Part shown: piece after piece, positions 6,822 through 7,973 of the stretch
How positions within the stretch are numbered: position 1 is the first letter of the stretch
Layout: each line of letters starts with the position of its first letter
From: Chloroflexota bacterium
GTDB lineage: Bacteria; Chloroflexota; FW602-bin22; JAMCYS01
Length of the DNA: 7,973 nucleotides
Assembly (NCBI GenBank): GCA_021847625.1
Contig: JAJZQK010000123.1
Span: forward strand, 1-7,973
Direction of reading: 5' to 3'
Made by a program: the position numbers and the translations under genes
Notes under the pieces: model-generated
The model's database searches: none
What the model saw: only the letters and a program-made list of their open reading frames with translations
Told to the model about the DNA's origin: nothing

Positions 6822-7338
6822 AAAGCCGGCCCCTCGTCACACTCTGCCGGTCGATCTTCTTCTGCAGCTGCATCAGCCCGTAAAGCAAAGCCTCCGGGCG
6901 CGGCGGGCACCCCGGCACATAGACGTCGACCGGCAAGATGGTGTCAACGCCCGGGCAGACGGCGTAGGAACTGTGAAAGGTGCCGCCCGTGCTCGCGCAC
7001 GAGCCCATCGCGATCACGTACTTGGGCTCGGGCATCTGATCGTAGATCCGCCGCACCGCATCGGCCATCTTCCAGGTCACGGTCCCCGCCACAATCATCA
7101 AGTCCGCCTGCCGGGGAGAGGCTCGGTACACCTCTGCTCCGAACCGGGCGATATCGTAGCGGGCACCGCCGGTCGCCACCATCTCGATGGCACAGCAGGC
7201 CAGGCCGAAGGTAACCGGCCAGAGCGAATTCCTGCGCACCCAGTTGTAGAGACTGTCGACGGTGGTCAACAGCACATTGCGCTTTACGTCCTCTTCAACC
7301 TCTTCCGGGAGGCCATTAGTGAGTTCGATCTCTGTCAT
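6820..7338 (-). CDS. nuoB: NADH-quinone oxidoreductase subunit B (NuoB, PSST type)
   Basis: This Q-module subunit holds cluster N2, the last iron-sulfur cluster, which reduces quinone at the NuoB/NuoD interface. The four N2 ligands are all visible: the tandem Cys48-Cys49 in [16 protein letters not shown], Cys114 in [14 protein letters not shown], and Cys144 in [20 protein letters not shown]. They correspond to E. coli Cys63, Cys64, Cys129 and Cys158. The [20 protein letters not shown] stretch is also typical. Length is 172 residues, normal. The start is ATG 7338-7336, 10 nt after the nuoA TGA. Only a weak purine element (GGTAAGAA) precedes it, so translational coupling to nuoA is likely. Homologous small subunits of membrane-bound hydrogenases exist, but the surrounding nuo genes and the absence of hydrogenase cysteines in NuoD exclude that reading. 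Confidence 0.98.
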   Translation of the reverse strand: MTEIELTNGLPEEVEEDVKRNVLLTTVDSLYNWVRRNSLWPVTFGLACCAIEMVATGGARYDIARFGAEVYRASPRQADLMIVAGTVTWKMADAVRRIYDQMPEPKYVIAMGSCASTGGTFHSSYAVCPGVDTILPVDVYVPGCPPRPEALLYGLMQLQKKIDRQSVTRGRL

Positions 7339-7348
7339 TTCTTACCGC

Positions 7349-7705
7349 TCACTTCCATTCGAGGGCACGTTTGCGCCAAGCGTACACGAGCCCCGCCGCC
7401 AGGATGCCGATAAAGACAAACATCTCCACAAAAGCGAACAACCGCAGTTGGTTGTAGACAACCGCCCACGGGTAGAGGAACACCGTCTCGACGTCGAACA
7501 CCACGAAGATCAGCGCATAGAGATAGTAACGGCTCTTGAACTGCACCCAAGTGTCGCCTATCGTCTCCATGCCGCACTCGTAGGTCTCAGACTTAACCTT
7601 CGATGGGCTCTTGCGACGCACTATCCAGGCAAGGGAGGTCGCAATAAAGGGGAACACTAGGCAAACCGCTAGATAGACGGCCAACCGGCCATATTCCGTC
7701 TGCAC
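7349..7705 (-). CDS. nuoA: NADH-quinone oxidoreductase subunit A (NuoA)
   Basis: This three-helix membrane subunit lies beside NuoH and contributes the mobile loop near the quinone channel. It is the first gene of the operon. At 118 residues it is of typical length. The conserved loop SETYECGMETIGDTWVQF (residues 39-56, Cys44) is followed by YYLYALIFVVFDVETVFLYP with Asp71 and Glu73, which correspond to E. coli Asp79 and Glu81. Glu94 lies in the third helix. The start is GTG 7705-7703, with GGAGG (7719-7715) 9 nt upstream. No earlier in-frame start gives a family-like N-terminus. Two promoter-like sequences lie within 160 nt upstream. Ten bases separate it from nuoB. Confidence 0.97.
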   Translation of the reverse strand: MQTEYGRLAVYLAVCLVFPFIATSLAWIVRRKSPSKVKSETYECGMETIGDTWVQFKSRYYLYALIFVVFDVETVFLYPWAVVYNQLRLFAFVEMFVFIGILAAGLVYAWRKRALEWK

Positions 7706-7714
7706 TGTCCGTAA

Positions 7715-7719
7715 CCTCC
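7715..7719 (-). promoter_or_regulatory. Ribosome binding site of nuoA (GGAGG)
   Basis: GGAGG lies 9 nt before the GTG at 7705 and supports this non-ATG start for the first gene of the operon. It lies inside even the short leader expected from the proximal promoter. Confidence 0.75.
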
Positions 7720-7734
7720 GTGGCGGCGTGGGAG

Positions 7735-7763
7735 ATTATAGCACCGCGCTTTCCGCATCGAAA
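7735..7763 (-). promoter_or_regulatory. Proximal promoter of the nuo operon (extended -10)
   Basis: The minus strand has a perfect TATAAT (7740-7735) preceded by TG one base upstream (TGC-TATAAT), an extended -10 element. At 17-bp spacing the -35 position reads TTTCGA (7763-7758), a poor match that an extended -10 can compensate. The predicted start, about 7 nt downstream near 7728, gives a leader of roughly 23 nt that still includes the nuoA GGAGG. Housekeeping-sigma recognition is inferred from the consensus. Confidence 0.6.
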
Positions 7764-7791
7764 CACTCAGGAGGGCAAGGTGGCGCATCGT

Positions 7792-7817
7792 TGCGGTGGC
7801 TCAATGCCAGAGCCGCA
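7792..7817 (-). other. Hairpin in the leader of the distal promoter transcript
   Basis: The minus strand can fold TGCGG-CTC with GAG-CCA-CCGCA, giving 5+3 bp with a CCA bulge and a TGGCATT loop. An alternative pairing, GGCTC with GAGCC, uses the same bases. It would lie at about +8 to +33 of a transcript starting at the distal promoter and would be absent from the proximal-promoter transcript. No U-run follows, so it is not a typical terminator. Function is unknown. Confidence 0.35.
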
Positions 7818-7830
7818 CAAACCGGGACCC

Positions 7831-7859
7831 ATTCTAGCCTGACCTTTACCACCTGTCAA
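7831..7859 (-). promoter_or_regulatory. Distal sigma-70-type promoter of the nuo operon
   Basis: The minus strand reads TTGACA (7859-7854), a 17-bp spacer, then TAGAAT (7836-7831). The -35 box matches the consensus at 6 of 6 and the -10 box at 5 of 6, with ideal spacing. The predicted start is near 7824, giving a leader of about 119 nt before nuoA. It faces the operon, no gene lies between, and it overlaps no recognisable coding sequence. This is the best promoter match I see in the window. Confidence 0.75.
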
Positions 7860-7865
7860 GGCCAC

Positions 7866-7891
7866 AACGTGATTGGGGTGTCCGTCACGTT
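7866..7891. promoter_or_regulatory. Perfect 7-bp inverted repeat, candidate operator
   Basis: The arms AACGTGA (7866-7872) and TCACGTT (7885-7891) are exact reverse complements separated by 12 bp. Their centres are 19 bp apart, close to two helical turns. The nearer arm begins 7 bp upstream of the TTGACA box, and the dyad centre would be near -54 of the distal promoter. The geometry is that of a binding site for a dimeric regulator, possibly an activator, but no regulator is encoded in the window and the identity is unknown. Confidence 0.45.
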
Positions 7892-7973
7892 TCCGGGAGA
7901 GTGGTCCTTGTGGTAGGAGGCGGTTATCGTGGTCGGCCGATGGGCATGTGCCTCCAGGGATGGTGCTCGGATG

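Larger units (their letters stand above)
7706..7973. other. Noncoding region upstream of nuoA
   Basis: This 268-bp end region shows no recognisable protein on either strand and no tRNA or rRNA. The part from 7706 to about 7891 holds the two promoters, a leader hairpin and the inverted repeat described separately. The outer part, from about 7892 to 7973, contains a plus-strand AGGAGG (7915-7920) 8 nt before a GTG (7929), which might be the start of a divergent gene. Only 15 codons are visible and they cannot be identified. Confidence 0.5.

Noticed and set aside
6820..7338. Membrane-bound [NiFe] hydrogenase small subunit instead of NuoB
   Set aside because: The adjacent NuoD has no nickel-binding cysteine pairs, and the full nuoA/H/J/K/L/M set surrounds it, so this is complex I.
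6423..7413. Overlapping plus-strand frames of about 260 codons antisense to nuoB and nuoC
   Set aside because: Both are shadows of conserved minus-strand genes, with low-complexity Arg/Pro/Ser-rich translations and no family resemblance.
7728..7916. Small plus-strand frame of 62 codons in the region upstream of nuoA
   Set aside because: It overlaps both minus-strand promoters, has no ribosome site, and its product resembles nothing I recognise.
1..7973. Undescribed system such as a defence island, mobile element or CRISPR array
   Set aside because: I looked for direct-repeat arrays, transposase motifs, terminal repeats, integrase or nuclease motifs on both strands and saw none. All coding capacity is explained by nuo genes.

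Overview
The window is one strand-coherent gene cluster on the minus strand. It encodes the membrane arm and the quinone-reducing module of a respiratory complex I (NDH-1). Read 5'->3' on the minus strand the order is nuoA, nuoB, nuoC, nuoD, nuoH, nuoI, nuoJ, nuoK, nuoL, then the first 289 codons of nuoM, which runs off the window at position 1. Every gene is intact, and the diagnostic residues I looked for are present: the four NuoB cysteines for cluster N2, the eight NuoI cysteines for N6a/N6b, and the channel Lys/Glu/His residues of NuoK, NuoL and NuoM.

The notable point is what is absent. In the common 13-14 gene operon nuoE, nuoF and nuoG (the NADH-oxidising N-module) lie between nuoD and nuoH. 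Here the nuoD stop codon abuts the nuoH ATG with no base between, so the set looks like an 11-subunit-type complex I whose electron donor is not revealed by the operon. NuoC and NuoD are separate proteins, not the fused NuoCD of gamma-proteobacteria. The GC-rich sequence, the N-module-less order and the style of NuoA and NuoL suggest a bacterium of the Chloroflexota or a similar deep-branching lineage. This assignment is an inference from family resemblance and is only tentative.

Layout on the minus strand: positions 7973-7706 are noncoding and look like the operon control region. They contain a 7-bp inverted repeat, a near-perfect sigma-70-type promoter (TTGACA-17-TAGAAT), a leader hairpin, and a second start-proximal extended -10 promoter (TGCTATAAT). 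From 7705 to 1 the genes are tightly packed, with gaps of 0-21 nt and one 4-nt overlap. The single exception is a 73-76 nt gap between nuoH and nuoI that holds a strong GC hairpin without a U-tract. Several genes start with GTG or TTG.

Working together, NuoB, NuoC, NuoD and NuoI form the peripheral Q-module, which carries electrons through N6a/N6b and N2 to quinone bound at the NuoD/NuoB/NuoH interface. NuoA, NuoH, NuoJ and NuoK form the connecting membrane module. NuoL and NuoM (and presumably NuoN, beyond the window) are antiporter-like proton pumps. I see no mobile element, CRISPR array, RNA gene or unknown defence-type system here. The window is a core bioenergetic operon, and its interesting features are the missing input module and the regulatory architecture.
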